A model generated the notes under the pieces. The model saw only the letters and a list, made by a program, of their open reading frames with translations, searched no databases and had not been told where the DNA came from. Shown piece after piece: positions 8,888 through 17,803 of a stretch of DNA of 56,708 nt. This DNA is from Planctomycetota bacterium. GTDB lineage: Bacteria > Planctomycetota > SZUA-567. The stretch lies in NCBI GenBank assembly GCA_031289115.1, contig JAITQC010000004.1, positions 1-56,708 on the forward strand, read 5' to 3'. Numbering within the stretch: the first letter of the stretch is position 1; each line of letters begins with the position of its first letter. The position numbers and the translations under genes were made by a program.

Positions 8888-10084
8888 TCAGGCGAAAAAT
8901 CCCGACTGGACCAGCCAGTAGATAAGGCCGCCGGCGGCGGCTAGGCCGGTAATGATGGTCAGGGCTATCTTCCACACGCTCCAGGGACGCTCACCCTGCA
9001 CTTCCCCGGTCTGGGCGTTAATGACAAAGCGGTAGGTGCGGTTGCCGTAGGCGTAAGCGGAGAGCCAGACCGGCAGGAGTATATGCTTGAAGGTCACATG
9101 GTTGTAACGGGTGTCCTGATCGCCAATCCGTTGCTCGTCGCCGCCGATGTCCCCGAGGACTGCATGTTCAATAACCGGTTCCATCCGCACTTGGGCGGTG
9201 ACAAAGCCGTCTCGGAGCGAGACATTGTAGGTGTTGGTGACAAAGCCGGACAGATACTCGTTTTGAAAAGGCTTTAGCCCGGACAAGTCCCAGGGTTCCA
9301 GGCGGTTGACAAGAACACCGGGAAGGGAGGTGCTGGCAGTGATCAGGATGTCGTCAAAAGCGACTGACACCTTTCCCCGCACCGGGGTCCAACGGATCAG
9401 GCGAACCTGTTCGGTGCGCGTCTCCATTTTGCCATTCAACATCATCCGTCGCACCCGGGTTTCATAGTAGGCGTCACCGCGTTCACCCCGGTAGTTGGTG
9501 ATGGTGTCGGCGTCAAAAGTCCAATAGGGGAGGTAAACGCCGTCCAGACCCTCGTTACGGTAGCTACGGCGGACAAAGTCGCCAGGAGCGAACCAGCGGC
9601 TGGCGATCCAGGCCTGATAGACAGCCAGGGCTTTCTGGCGGTCGAGCTGGAAAGGCAGGACCGCCTGGACTGGTAGTTTTACTGACTGGCGGTTCTGGAT
9701 AGAGAGGGGACTACCACAATAGGGGCAGCGGTCAGCGCTATGCTCTTCGGAAACAGTGGTGTTGGCTCCACAGGCGGGGCAGGTGACGGTCTGGAGGGTG
9801 GGCCCCTCCGGCTGGGCGGCGATTTTACGCTCCTCCTCTTCCAGAGTGAGGAGGAAATCGTTTTCCTTCAGGTAATCAGCCTCGTTTTCCGCCGCCGGTA
9901 TGGGGTTGCGGGTTTGGCAGTAGGGACAGACGATGAAGTCGCTACCGGGTTGGTAGAGGAGACTCGAACCGCAGTTTAGACAGTTGAAATGCCGCGCCCC
10001 CGGGCTGGGGCGGCCTGCCTGGATTGGGGCAGGCGTAGCGGTGGCAGGGCTTGGCGGGGCAGTTTCCTCAGTTTCTTCTGGCAT
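8888..10084 (-). CDS. double zinc-ribbon protein with C-terminal transmembrane helix
   Basis: HFNCLNCGSSLLYQPGSDFIVCPYCQTRN and VTCPACGANTTVSEEHSADRCPYCGSPL; C-terminal IALTIITGLAAAGGLIYWLVQ helix. Confidence 0.8.
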   Translation of the reverse strand: MPEETEETAPPSPATATPAPIQAGRPSPGARHFNCLNCGSSLLYQPGSDFIVCPYCQTRNPIPAAENEADYLKENDFLLTLEEEERKIAAQPEGPTLQTVTCPACGANTTVSEEHSADRCPYCGSPLSIQNRQSVKLPVQAVLPFQLDRQKALAVYQAWIASRWFAPGDFVRRSYRNEGLDGVYLPYWTFDADTITNYRGERGDAYYETRVRRMMLNGKMETRTEQVRLIRWTPVRGKVSVAFDDILITASTSLPGVLVNRLEPWDLSGLKPFQNEYLSGFVTNTYNVSLRDGFVTAQVRMEPVIEHAVLGDIGGDEQRIGDQDTRYNHVTFKHILLPVWLSAYAYGNRTYRFVINAQTGEVQGERPWSVWKIALTIITGLAAAGGLIYWLVQSGFFA

Positions 10085-10108
10085 GCGGTAGTTCTTTCCT
10101 GTCCTTAG

Positions 10109-10140
10109 CGGGCCCCCGGAGCTTTAGCTCCGGGGGCCCG
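10109..10140. other. perfect 14-bp stem / 4-nt loop hairpin between the SPFH and zinc-ribbon genes
   Basis: CGGGCCCCCGGAGC-TTTA-GCTCCGGGGGCCCG; no U-tract on either side. Confidence 0.8.
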
Positions 10141-10178
10141 GGGTTAGCGGGTGACAACGGGGCGACCTGTCTTCCCGG

Positions 10179-11327
10179 CTAGGACTGGGGAAGGGGAGGC
10201 GGCAGGGTGGCTAGGAAAGCCTGGAATTCGGCTATTTCCCCAGCCGGCCGCCATTCCGCCATCCCGGTCTTCCAGAGTAGTCCTCCCCGGCTTATCTCGC
10301 CTCCGGCCAGCTTTTCCTGGATGACCGTGGCGCTGAAGGGGCCGATCTGTTTACCATCGACACCAGCGTACCATTCCGCCGCGCTTCCCGGTAAGGGAGG
10401 CGGGGTGCCACTGGCTACCCCGGGAGCGGCTGGAGCGGCCGCGGCGGCCGCGGCGCCAGCGTTAGAACCCAAATTCCCCGAGATCATCTTTCCCATGTCT
10501 ACTCCGGCAAACATTCCCACCATGCTGCCGGCGGTGCCGGGATTTTTAGCCGCGTCGGCCAAGGCGTTGGCGGCTTGGAACTGGGTGTAGCGGTTCAGGT
10601 CGCCCACCACCCCCATCTGGGTGCGTTTGTCCAGCGCCTCTTCTACCGCCGGGGGCAGGCTAATGTTTTCCACCAGGAACTTACTAAGCTCAAGCCCGTA
10701 TTCACTAAAATCCTTCTGGATGAGGGAACGTAGGAATTCTCCCATTTCGTTGTACTGGGCCGCCAGGTCGAGGGCAGGTATCTTGGCTTCGCCCAGGGCG
10801 TCAGCGAAACGGCTCACCAGGATGTTACGCAGTTGTCCCGAGACGTCCTCGGCCAGCAGGCTGGGGGCGGTTCCGGACATGGTTTTGATGAATTGGCCGG
10901 GGTCGGAGACCCGGAAGGCGTAGGAGCCAAAAGCCCGGAGCCGCAGAGGGCCAAACTCGGCGTCCCGGAGCATTATCGGGTTTTGCGTCCCCCATTTCTG
11001 GTCGACAAACTGCCGGGTGTTAACAAAGTAGACGTCGGCCTTGAAGGGGGAGTTAAAGGCGTATTTCCAGCTTTTCAGAGTGGTGAGGACGGGGATGTTG
11101 TTGGTGGAGAGTTCGCGCCGCCCTGGTCCAAAGACGTCACCAAGTTCGCCCTCGTGTAAAAACACCGCCGCCTGGCTTTCCCTGACTATGAGTTGCGCCC
11201 CGTTCTTGATTTCGTTGTCAGACCGGTTGAATTTCCACACCAGAACGTTACGTGTCTCGTCAACCCATTCGATAACGTCAATGAACTGGCCTAGAGCCTT
11301 GTTTTTGATGTCGTCCAGTAGACCCAT
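10179..11327 (-). CDS. SPFH-domain (YdjI/virion-core-like) protein with C-terminal GYF_2 domain
   Basis: MGLLDDIKNKALGQFIDVIEWVDETRNVLVWKF...SQAAVFLHEGELGDVFGPGRRELSTNNIPVLTTL; C-terminal EWYAGVDGKQIGPFSATVIQEKLAGGEIS...WRPAGEI. Start set at internal Met 11327. Confidence 0.88.
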   Translation of the reverse strand: MGLLDDIKNKALGQFIDVIEWVDETRNVLVWKFNRSDNEIKNGAQLIVRESQAAVFLHEGELGDVFGPGRRELSTNNIPVLTTLKSWKYAFNSPFKADVYFVNTRQFVDQKWGTQNPIMLRDAEFGPLRLRAFGSYAFRVSDPGQFIKTMSGTAPSLLAEDVSGQLRNILVSRFADALGEAKIPALDLAAQYNEMGEFLRSLIQKDFSEYGLELSKFLVENISLPPAVEEALDKRTQMGVVGDLNRYTQFQAANALADAAKNPGTAGSMVGMFAGVDMGKMISGNLGSNAGAAAAAAAPAAPGVASGTPPPLPGSAAEWYAGVDGKQIGPFSATVIQEKLAGGEISRGGLLWKTGMAEWRPAGEIAEFQAFLATLPPPLPQS

Positions 11328-11387
11328 GGTTGTTGTCCTTTCCTTCTTGCCGCCGCCCATTCGGGGCTAAGAAAACCCAATTTTAAC

Positions 11388-12935
11388 TTATATTTTAGCA
11401 GGGTGGGAATCTTTTTTCTCCCCTTGGACGCTTTCCCCGGCCCGCTCGCGCTCCACCAAGGCCAAAGCCTCGGCGCGGCTGGATATTTCTCCGTCTAGCT
11501 GGGCATCCTCCACTAGGCGGAGGAGCCGGCCGATTTCTGGGCCGGGCCGCACCCCGAGGTCGAGGAGGTCCCCTCCCCGGAGAAGGGGTTTCCTTGCCGC
11601 TGGCCGCTCTTTTTCTAGCCGCCAGGCCCGGAGTCCAAAGAACCAGTTAGCAAGGAGGTTGTGGGAGGAGTGGCAGTCCAGGCGGTGGAGTTCAAGGTGG
11701 AGGGGGAAGTCCGCTTCGGCCAGCCAGCGCCGCAACTTGTTACGCCTTAGGTGGCTAAGGTTAGAAAAATGGATGTGGCGGCGGATAAGGCTGTAAACCG
11801 ATTCCTGTAACCGAACGGAACGGTGGAGGCGGATCAGGATGTCCCGGGCCATTTCCGCTCCTTGAAGATCGTGGTTGTTGAAGCGGATGCGGTCGCTTAC
11901 TTCAAAGGTGTCGGGTTTACCGATGTCGTGAAGGAGGGCGCTCCAGGCGAGGGCGAGCCGCGCTCCACTGTCCATGGCGCTCCAGCATTCGCGGATGCCC
12001 TCCAGGTACTCTTCCCTCCCCATGGGGAGGGAGGCGGAGTCGGCCCCGGGTTTCTCCCCCGGGGGGGAGGGCGGCGGCGGGATACGCTGCTCTAAGTCAG
12101 CGGGAGTGAAATCTTCCGGTCCGACCTGGTTTTTCACCGCCTGATCCAGATAGGCAAGAAGGATCAGAGTGTGGGTCCAGACATCGCCTTCGGGGTGGAA
12201 AAGAGGAGGTTGCAGCACTCCCGCTAGAGCTTCGACTTCGGGAAGGAGGTGGGGGAGGAGGCCGCTCTCCCGTAAGAGGCGTAACCCTGGACTGGCGTAA
12301 CCGTTGGTGAGGATGGTTTCCAATTCCCCGGCGATGCGTTCGGCTGAGACAACTTTTATCTCGCCCGCCAGAAGACAAAGGGCGTCCCAAGTTTCCTCCG
12401 CGATCCGGAATCCGGTGCGGGCGGCGAATCTTACCGCCCGGAGGAGGCGGAGCTTGTCTTCCTGGAAACGCTCCGTCGCCACTCCTACCGTGCGTAGTGT
12501 GCGCCCCTCCAGGTCGGCGAGTCCGCCGACATAGTCGATTATTTCCCGGGTGAAGAGGTTGTAGAAAAGGGCGTTAATGGTGAAGTCGCGGCGGCGGGCG
12601 TCTTCCTCCGGAGTGGAAAACACCACCCCATCCGGGTGGCGTCCGTCAGTATAGGCGAGGTCGGTCCGGAAGGTGGCGATTTCATAGTGGCCACCCGCCG
12701 TGCCCTCGGCCAACATAACCCCGAAGGCTTTTCCCACCGGGATGGCGCTGGGGATAAGGCGGGAGATTTCCTCCGGGGTGGCGGAGGTGGCGAGGTCGTA
12801 GTCCTTCGGTTGTTCCCCGCGCAGGCTGTCGCGAACCGCTCCGCCGCAAAAAAACACCTGATGGCCAGCTTCGGCCAGGCGGTGGGCCAAGGCGACGGCA
12901 TCTCCCGGGGGGTTAAAGGAAAAAGCGGCCGGCAT
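11388..12935 (-). CDS. CCA tRNA nucleotidyltransferase / poly(A) polymerase family, with HD domain
   Basis: VFFCGGAVRDSLRGEQPKDYDLATSATPEEI, RRRDFTINALFYN, EDKLRLLRAVRFAARTGF, LLHDIGKP. Confidence 0.92.
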   Translation of the reverse strand: MPAAFSFNPPGDAVALAHRLAEAGHQVFFCGGAVRDSLRGEQPKDYDLATSATPEEISRLIPSAIPVGKAFGVMLAEGTAGGHYEIATFRTDLAYTDGRHPDGVVFSTPEEDARRRDFTINALFYNLFTREIIDYVGGLADLEGRTLRTVGVATERFQEDKLRLLRAVRFAARTGFRIAEETWDALCLLAGEIKVVSAERIAGELETILTNGYASPGLRLLRESGLLPHLLPEVEALAGVLQPPLFHPEGDVWTHTLILLAYLDQAVKNQVGPEDFTPADLEQRIPPPPSPPGEKPGADSASLPMGREEYLEGIRECWSAMDSGARLALAWSALLHDIGKPDTFEVSDRIRFNNHDLQGAEMARDILIRLHRSVRLQESVYSLIRRHIHFSNLSHLRRNKLRRWLAEADFPLHLELHRLDCHSSHNLLANWFFGLRAWRLEKERPAARKPLLRGGDLLDLGVRPGPEIGRLLRLVEDAQLDGEISSRAEALALVERERAGESVQGEKKDSHPAKI

Positions 12936-12982
12936 GACGGTCCTCGCCCCACTGGGGTTGGGGAAAACCCGTCCGGAGCGGG

Positions 12983-13942
12983 CTATTCCCCCGCCTCCAG
13001 GCGTACGCGGGCCTGGTCGGCCGCCCCGACTAAGCCGGCGTTACCGCCGAGGGCGGCGGGGACAATTTCCATGGTTCGGCTGGGGTGGACGTTACGGTTT
13101 AGGCAGGCTTGGCGCATGGCGTCAAAGAGGATGGCCCCGGCTTGGATCATGCCGCCAGCCACGATGCAACGGTCGGGATTGAGGAATTCGGCGATGCTGG
13201 AAGCCATGACACCAAGAAAATGTCCGGTTTCTTCGACAATGTGCAAAGCCACCGGGTCGCCGCCACTGGCGGCGGAGAAGATGTCCTGGGTGGTTAGGAA
13301 ATCCCGCTTGACCGCCAGGGGGGAGCGCCAGCCCTGGTCAAGAAGCTCCTTGAAGCGGGCCGTCACCGCCGTGGCCGAGGCGTAGGCCTCGACACAGCCC
13401 CGGCCGCCGCAGCCGCAGGGGCGCCCGCCGTCAATGATGCAGATGTGGCCAAGTTCCCCCGCCGTTCCGTCCCGGCCAGTATGGAGTTTTCCGTCAATGA
13501 TGATAGCGCCGCCGATACCGGTGCCCAGGGTCACCATCATCATGTGGCGCACCCCCACTCCGGCGCCGGTGACAAACTCACCCCAGCCCGCGCAGTTGGC
13601 GTCGTTTTCAATAAAGGCGGTGATGTGGGTACGCTCCCGCACTAGGGCGGCCAGGGGGATGTTTTCCCAACCCGGCATGTTGGGGGTGCTGTAGACAATG
13701 CCGGCTTTTTGGTTGAGGGGGCCGGGGATACCCATGCCAATAGCGGCTATGTCGGCCTGTTTAAGCCCAGCCTGGCGCATCGCCTCTTCTATGCCGCCGA
13801 TCAGCCGATTAATAACCGCCTGACTGCCCTCTATCGCCAGGGTGGGACATTCGAATTTGGTCAATACCCTATGCTGGCGGTCGATAACCGCGGCGCGTAG
13901 ATTTGTTCCCCCCAGGTCGACCCCGATCAGATGTTTAGACAT
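12983..13942 (-). CDS. ROK family sugar kinase (glucokinase-like)
   Basis: IGVDLGGTNLRAAV, VTLGTGIGGAIIIDGKL, GELGHICIIDGGRPCGCGGRGCVEAYAS. Confidence 0.93.
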   Translation of the reverse strand: MSKHLIGVDLGGTNLRAAVIDRQHRVLTKFECPTLAIEGSQAVINRLIGGIEEAMRQAGLKQADIAAIGMGIPGPLNQKAGIVYSTPNMPGWENIPLAALVRERTHITAFIENDANCAGWGEFVTGAGVGVRHMMMVTLGTGIGGAIIIDGKLHTGRDGTAGELGHICIIDGGRPCGCGGRGCVEAYASATAVTARFKELLDQGWRSPLAVKRDFLTTQDIFSAASGGDPVALHIVEETGHFLGVMASSIAEFLNPDRCIVAGGMIQAGAILFDAMRQACLNRNVHPSRTMEIVPAALGGNAGLVGAADQARVRLEAGE

Positions 13943-13981
13943 AAAATAAACCTTGTCCCCTCGTGGATGGGTTGGTTCAGG

Positions 13982-15112
13982 CTAGCGGTCGTGGGTTAAG
14001 TTGGTCGGACGCAAGTATTCGGTTGACTGGAGTTCGACCATGGCTTTGGTGCCCTTGCCCTTGTGGCTGTTAAGGGTGATGGCTCCGCCGTAATTCGCCA
14101 TTATGTAGCGGGCCACACTAAGCCCCAGGCCAGCCTCGGGACCACTGTTTTTGGTGGAGTAGAAGAAATTGAAACTGAGCGAAAGTTCGTCCAGGGTGAG
14201 ACCGATACCGGTGTCGATTATTTCCGCCACGATCCATTTTTGCACCCGATAGGCATTGACGGTGAGGGAGCCACCCCGCGGCATGGCCTCGATGGAGTTG
14301 TTGATAAGGTTGCTGAAGACATTCTGGAGGTCGCCGGGATCGGCCAGGGTGAGGAGGGGTCCGGCCTCGCCGTCCTGGATGTCGCTGGCGAGGGTGATGC
14401 GATTTTTTTTCATCTGCGGTCCGGCCAGCCACAGGCTGTAGCGGAGGATTTCCCCCACCGACACTTGGCTGGTCTCGATATTGGTGGTGATGCCATTGAA
14501 AATTTCCCGGATGGTGTTGTCGATGCGTTTAATGCCGGACTGACAGTGCTGTACGGTTCTCTGGCTTGGGCTGGAGTCAGGAATTTCGACATGCAGCTTA
14601 TCTAGTCCTTCCTGGATAACGTCCAAGGATGGGCGGATGGCGTTAGCCAGTCTAGCCGCCAGGCGCCCCGTAGCCACCTGGCGTTCGGCGATGGAAAATT
14701 CCATCTGCGATTGTTCCGTCTCGGAAATGGCGTTGTTGATCTTGGTTTTCAAGTTGTTCTTGATGTCGGCCGCGTCTTCCGCCAGTTGGTTGAAGGAGCT
14801 TGCCAGACGGCTAAAAAAGTCGGCCTGTCCGGCGTTAGGCAAAAGAAGGACCTTGCCCGCGACCATTTTATCCGCGTCCTCAACGATCTGGGCGAGGGGG
14901 GCCAAGAGGGACCAGGAGACTAAAAGGTAAGCGGCCAGGAGGTTGATAGCGAAAAGGGCGATTAGCCCGGCAAGTATATACCAGTTGCTTTCAGTGTCGT
15001 TCCGGCTGGAAGGGTCAAGGATGCCCCCGACGGCAATGATAAACGGTGTCGCCAGGACATCGGCCACTAATAAGACAGCAAAGAAAAGGAGAATTTTTCT
15101 ACGCAGGATCAT
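13982..15112 (-). CDS. membrane HAMP/HATPase sensor histidine-kinase-like protein lacking the canonical phosphoacceptor His
   Basis: Two TM segments; HATPase N box NVFSNLINNSIEAM and G box IDTGIGLT; DHp region reads GRLAARLANAIRPSLDVIQ where GxLAAxVAHEIRNPL is expected. Confidence 0.8.
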   Translation of the reverse strand: MILRRKILLFFAVLLVADVLATPFIIAVGGILDPSSRNDTESNWYILAGLIALFAINLLAAYLLVSWSLLAPLAQIVEDADKMVAGKVLLLPNAGQADFFSRLASSFNQLAEDAADIKNNLKTKINNAISETEQSQMEFSIAERQVATGRLAARLANAIRPSLDVIQEGLDKLHVEIPDSSPSQRTVQHCQSGIKRIDNTIREIFNGITTNIETSQVSVGEILRYSLWLAGPQMKKNRITLASDIQDGEAGPLLTLADPGDLQNVFSNLINNSIEAMPRGGSLTVNAYRVQKWIVAEIIDTGIGLTLDELSLSFNFFYSTKNSGPEAGLGLSVARYIMANYGGAITLNSHKGKGTKAMVELQSTEYLRPTNLTHDR

Positions 15113-15450
15113 GGGTTAACTCTCGGTGTAAGCCAATAAACCAACGGCTGACTCCAGGCGGAAGACAGCGTGGTAAAGTTAGCAATTTTCGCAGAATACC
15201 TTCCCCGGCGCAACCTTAATCTGAGGGGAGGTAAACAGGGGATTGTCCCGCCGGGCCGCTAGGCGCCTGGCGGCTGACCCTGGCCACCCCGGGGAGGAAC
15301 GGGCTGGCGGTTTCACCAATCTGGTTCGGACTGAAATAACCTGGGGAGGGTTTTTTCGCCTGGCGAGCGGCAGTCGGGGCGAGTTCATCGGGATACGTTT
15401 GGCTGCCTCTGGTAAGGGTTGGCGCGCTTCACGGGTTGCCGTTTTTCGGG

Positions 15451-16524
15451 TTATACTGACAGAATCTCGCGGAAGGCTGGCTGGAAGGGGGGACGCACCA
15501 CCCCTTTTTCAGTCACGAAGGCGGTCACTAGTCCCTGGTCGGTGACGTCGAAAGCGGGGTTGCTGGTTTTTATTCCGGCCGGCGCCATAGGCTGGCGATA
15601 CCACAGGTCGGTTATTTCAACTCCTTGCCTCTCCTCTATCCGGATACTCCCCCCATCCGGGGTGGCGAGGTCGATGGTGGAAGTGGGGGCGGCGACATAG
15701 AAGGGAATGCCATAGTGGTGGGCGCAGAGGGCAACGCTAAGGGTGCCAATTTTGTTGGCGACATCGCCGTTGGCGGCCACCCGGTCACAACCGACAAACA
15801 CCGCCTGGATGCGGCCGTTTTTCATGTTCCAGGCCGCCATGTTGTCACAGATAAGGGTTACGTCTAGGCCGGCTTGGCTTAGTTCAAAGGCGGTGAGCCG
15901 GGCACCTTGGAGAAGAGGACGCGTTTCATCGACAAACACGTGGAGGCGCATTCCCCGCTCGTGACCAAGGTAGAGTGGGGCGGTGGCGGTGCCGTAACGG
16001 ACAGCGGCGAGGCGGCCGGCGTTACAGTGGGTGAGTATTCCCCAGTTGTCCTGGATGAGGGTGAGGCCGTGCTCGCCAATCGCCCGGCAGGCCTGGATGT
16101 CTTCCGTCCGGATAGCTTCCGCTTCCTGGTAGAGGGACTCGACAATCTGCGGCACCGGGAGAGCGGCGTGCTGGTCTAGGCAGCGGAGCATTCTTCGTAA
16201 AGCCCAGGAGAGGTTGACGGCGGTGGGACGGGAAGAATCCAGGTAGTCTTTGGCCTTTTCCACCCCGGCCCGGAAGTCGGGATAGGCAAGGTCAGCCAAT
16301 TCTCGGGCGGCGAGGTAAAGTCCACCTGCCGCCGCCACCCCGATGGCGGGGGCACCGCGGACGCGGAGAGTTTTTATCGCCTCCCAGATTTCCGCCTGGG
16401 TTTTCAGGTGAAGCAGGCTTATTTGGGTAGGAAGGAGGGTCTGGTCGATAATGACCAGGGCGCCCGCAGGACGGTCAAGGCGGACAGTGTCGAATTGGGC
16501 GAGGTTGGTGGCAGGGGCAGACAA
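15451..16524 (-). CDS. mtnA: S-methyl-5-thioribose-1-phosphate isomerase
   Basis: RVRGAPAIGVAAAGGL, LTHCNAGRLAAVRYGTATAPL, VDETRPLLQGARLTAFEL, VGCDRVAANGDVANKIGT. Confidence 0.93.
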   Translation of the reverse strand: MSAPATNLAQFDTVRLDRPAGALVIIDQTLLPTQISLLHLKTQAEIWEAIKTLRVRGAPAIGVAAAGGLYLAARELADLAYPDFRAGVEKAKDYLDSSRPTAVNLSWALRRMLRCLDQHAALPVPQIVESLYQEAEAIRTEDIQACRAIGEHGLTLIQDNWGILTHCNAGRLAAVRYGTATAPLYLGHERGMRLHVFVDETRPLLQGARLTAFELSQAGLDVTLICDNMAAWNMKNGRIQAVFVGCDRVAANGDVANKIGTLSVALCAHHYGIPFYVAAPTSTIDLATPDGGSIRIEERQGVEITDLWYRQPMAPAGIKTSNPAFDVTDQGLVTAFVTEKGVVRPPFQPAFREILSV

Positions 16525-16535
16525 GGAATCCTCTT

Positions 16536-17750
16536 TTATCCGGTTTTTCCGGGTTTGGCTGGGGGCGGGTTTTTCAGGCGAGTGGTGAAGCTGACTTTAC
16601 GTTGGTAGGACCGGGCCAGACGCCGGGCCGACTCCTCCCAGGTGAAGGCGGTTTCCACCGCCACCCGGCCGTTTCGCCCCATCCAGGTGGTGCCGCCCCG
16701 GTCTTGTTTAGCCTTGACGATGGTGTCGGCCAGGGCATCGGGATGGTCAACCACCACCCAGCCATTGGTGTGGTCGAGGATGAATTCCGAGGGGACGGTA
16801 TTACTCAGCACCACCGCCGGCCGGGAAGCGGCCCAGGCGGCGAGGACTGCCCGTCCACTGACATCGCGGCGGAAGGGGGCGATGACCAGGTCGCTCGCGC
16901 GGTAGATGGCTGGCGACACCCTCCCGCCAGACGGGGCGAGGAAACGGGAGACGGGACCAGCTGAACGTCGCATCACCTCCAGGTCTTCGCCAGCGCCGAC
17001 AAAAAGAAACTTTATCCGCGGCTCGGGTTTGGCGAGAAGGGCGGCGGCGGCCGCCGCCAGGTCGCCACCACTCGTACGCGAAAAGCGGCCAGCGAAAAGA
17101 ACGACGAAGTCTTCGGGTTCAAAACCGAGTTTTTGCCGGGTGGTGGCGGCGTCGCCACTGGAGCGGTCGAAAGACTCCAGGTCGACACCGTGGTAGACAA
17201 CTTCGCTTTTCCAGTCCGGGAGGTGGAACTGCTGCTCCAGGAAACGCCGGACCTGATAGGAAGTGGCTACAACACTGTCGGCTGTCGTCACCCCGTTTCT
17301 CTCCAGGTCGGCAATGCTAGCCGAATCCCCCTGTTTAGGCCAGGTGCCAGTGCGGCTCCATTCGGTGGAATGAAAACTGACCGCCAGGGGAAGGGAAAAT
17401 TCCCGCTGGGCCCGTAGACCTGTTTCCAAAGTCAGCCACTCGTGGCAATGCACCAGGTCGACTCGTCCCTGGCGGTTTTCCGCTTCCCGGAAATAGTGCA
17501 GGAAAGACTGGGAAAGGGAGGCAATCTCCTCGACAAAACTCGCTTTCCGGTCCCAGGGGCAACGCCAGACATCGACTCCCGAGCAGTTTTCCACCAGGGG
17601 CTGACCCTCCCGCCGGCGAGTGAAAAACCGCACCCGGTGTCCTATCCTGACCATGGCCTGGGCTAGGCAACTGGCGTAGACCGCCCCGCCGCCGACTGCT
17701 ATCCCCTCGAGCGCCTCCCAGGCGAATACGGCTATTTGCAAGACTAGCAA
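16536..17750 (-). CDS. glycosyltransferase family 4
   Basis: GGGAVYASCLAQAMVRIGHRVRFFTRR, LVHCHEWLT, VVLFAGRFSRTSGG, IYRASDLVIAPFRRDVSGRAVLAAWAASRPAV. Confidence 0.85.
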   Translation of the reverse strand: MLVLQIAVFAWEALEGIAVGGGAVYASCLAQAMVRIGHRVRFFTRRREGQPLVENCSGVDVWRCPWDRKASFVEEIASLSQSFLHYFREAENRQGRVDLVHCHEWLTLETGLRAQREFSLPLAVSFHSTEWSRTGTWPKQGDSASIADLERNGVTTADSVVATSYQVRRFLEQQFHLPDWKSEVVYHGVDLESFDRSSGDAATTRQKLGFEPEDFVVLFAGRFSRTSGGDLAAAAAALLAKPEPRIKFLFVGAGEDLEVMRRSAGPVSRFLAPSGGRVSPAIYRASDLVIAPFRRDVSGRAVLAAWAASRPAVVLSNTVPSEFILDHTNGWVVVDHPDALADTIVKAKQDRGGTTWMGRNGRVAVETAFTWEESARRLARSYQRKVSFTTRLKNPPPAKPGKTG

Positions 17751-17803
17751 CCTTTCCTAAAGGGGGGGCGTCAGCCGGATGGTTTCCCAAAGCCACTTCC
17801 GCC

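Noticed and set aside
10433-10460. GCGGCCGCGGCGGCCGC palindromic repeat
   Set aside because: It encodes the poly-Ala linker of the SPFH protein; explained by codon composition.
12636-13385. 249-aa + strand ORF spanning the CCA-polymerase and ROK genes
   Set aside because: Antisense to two well-supported genes; no recognisable motif.
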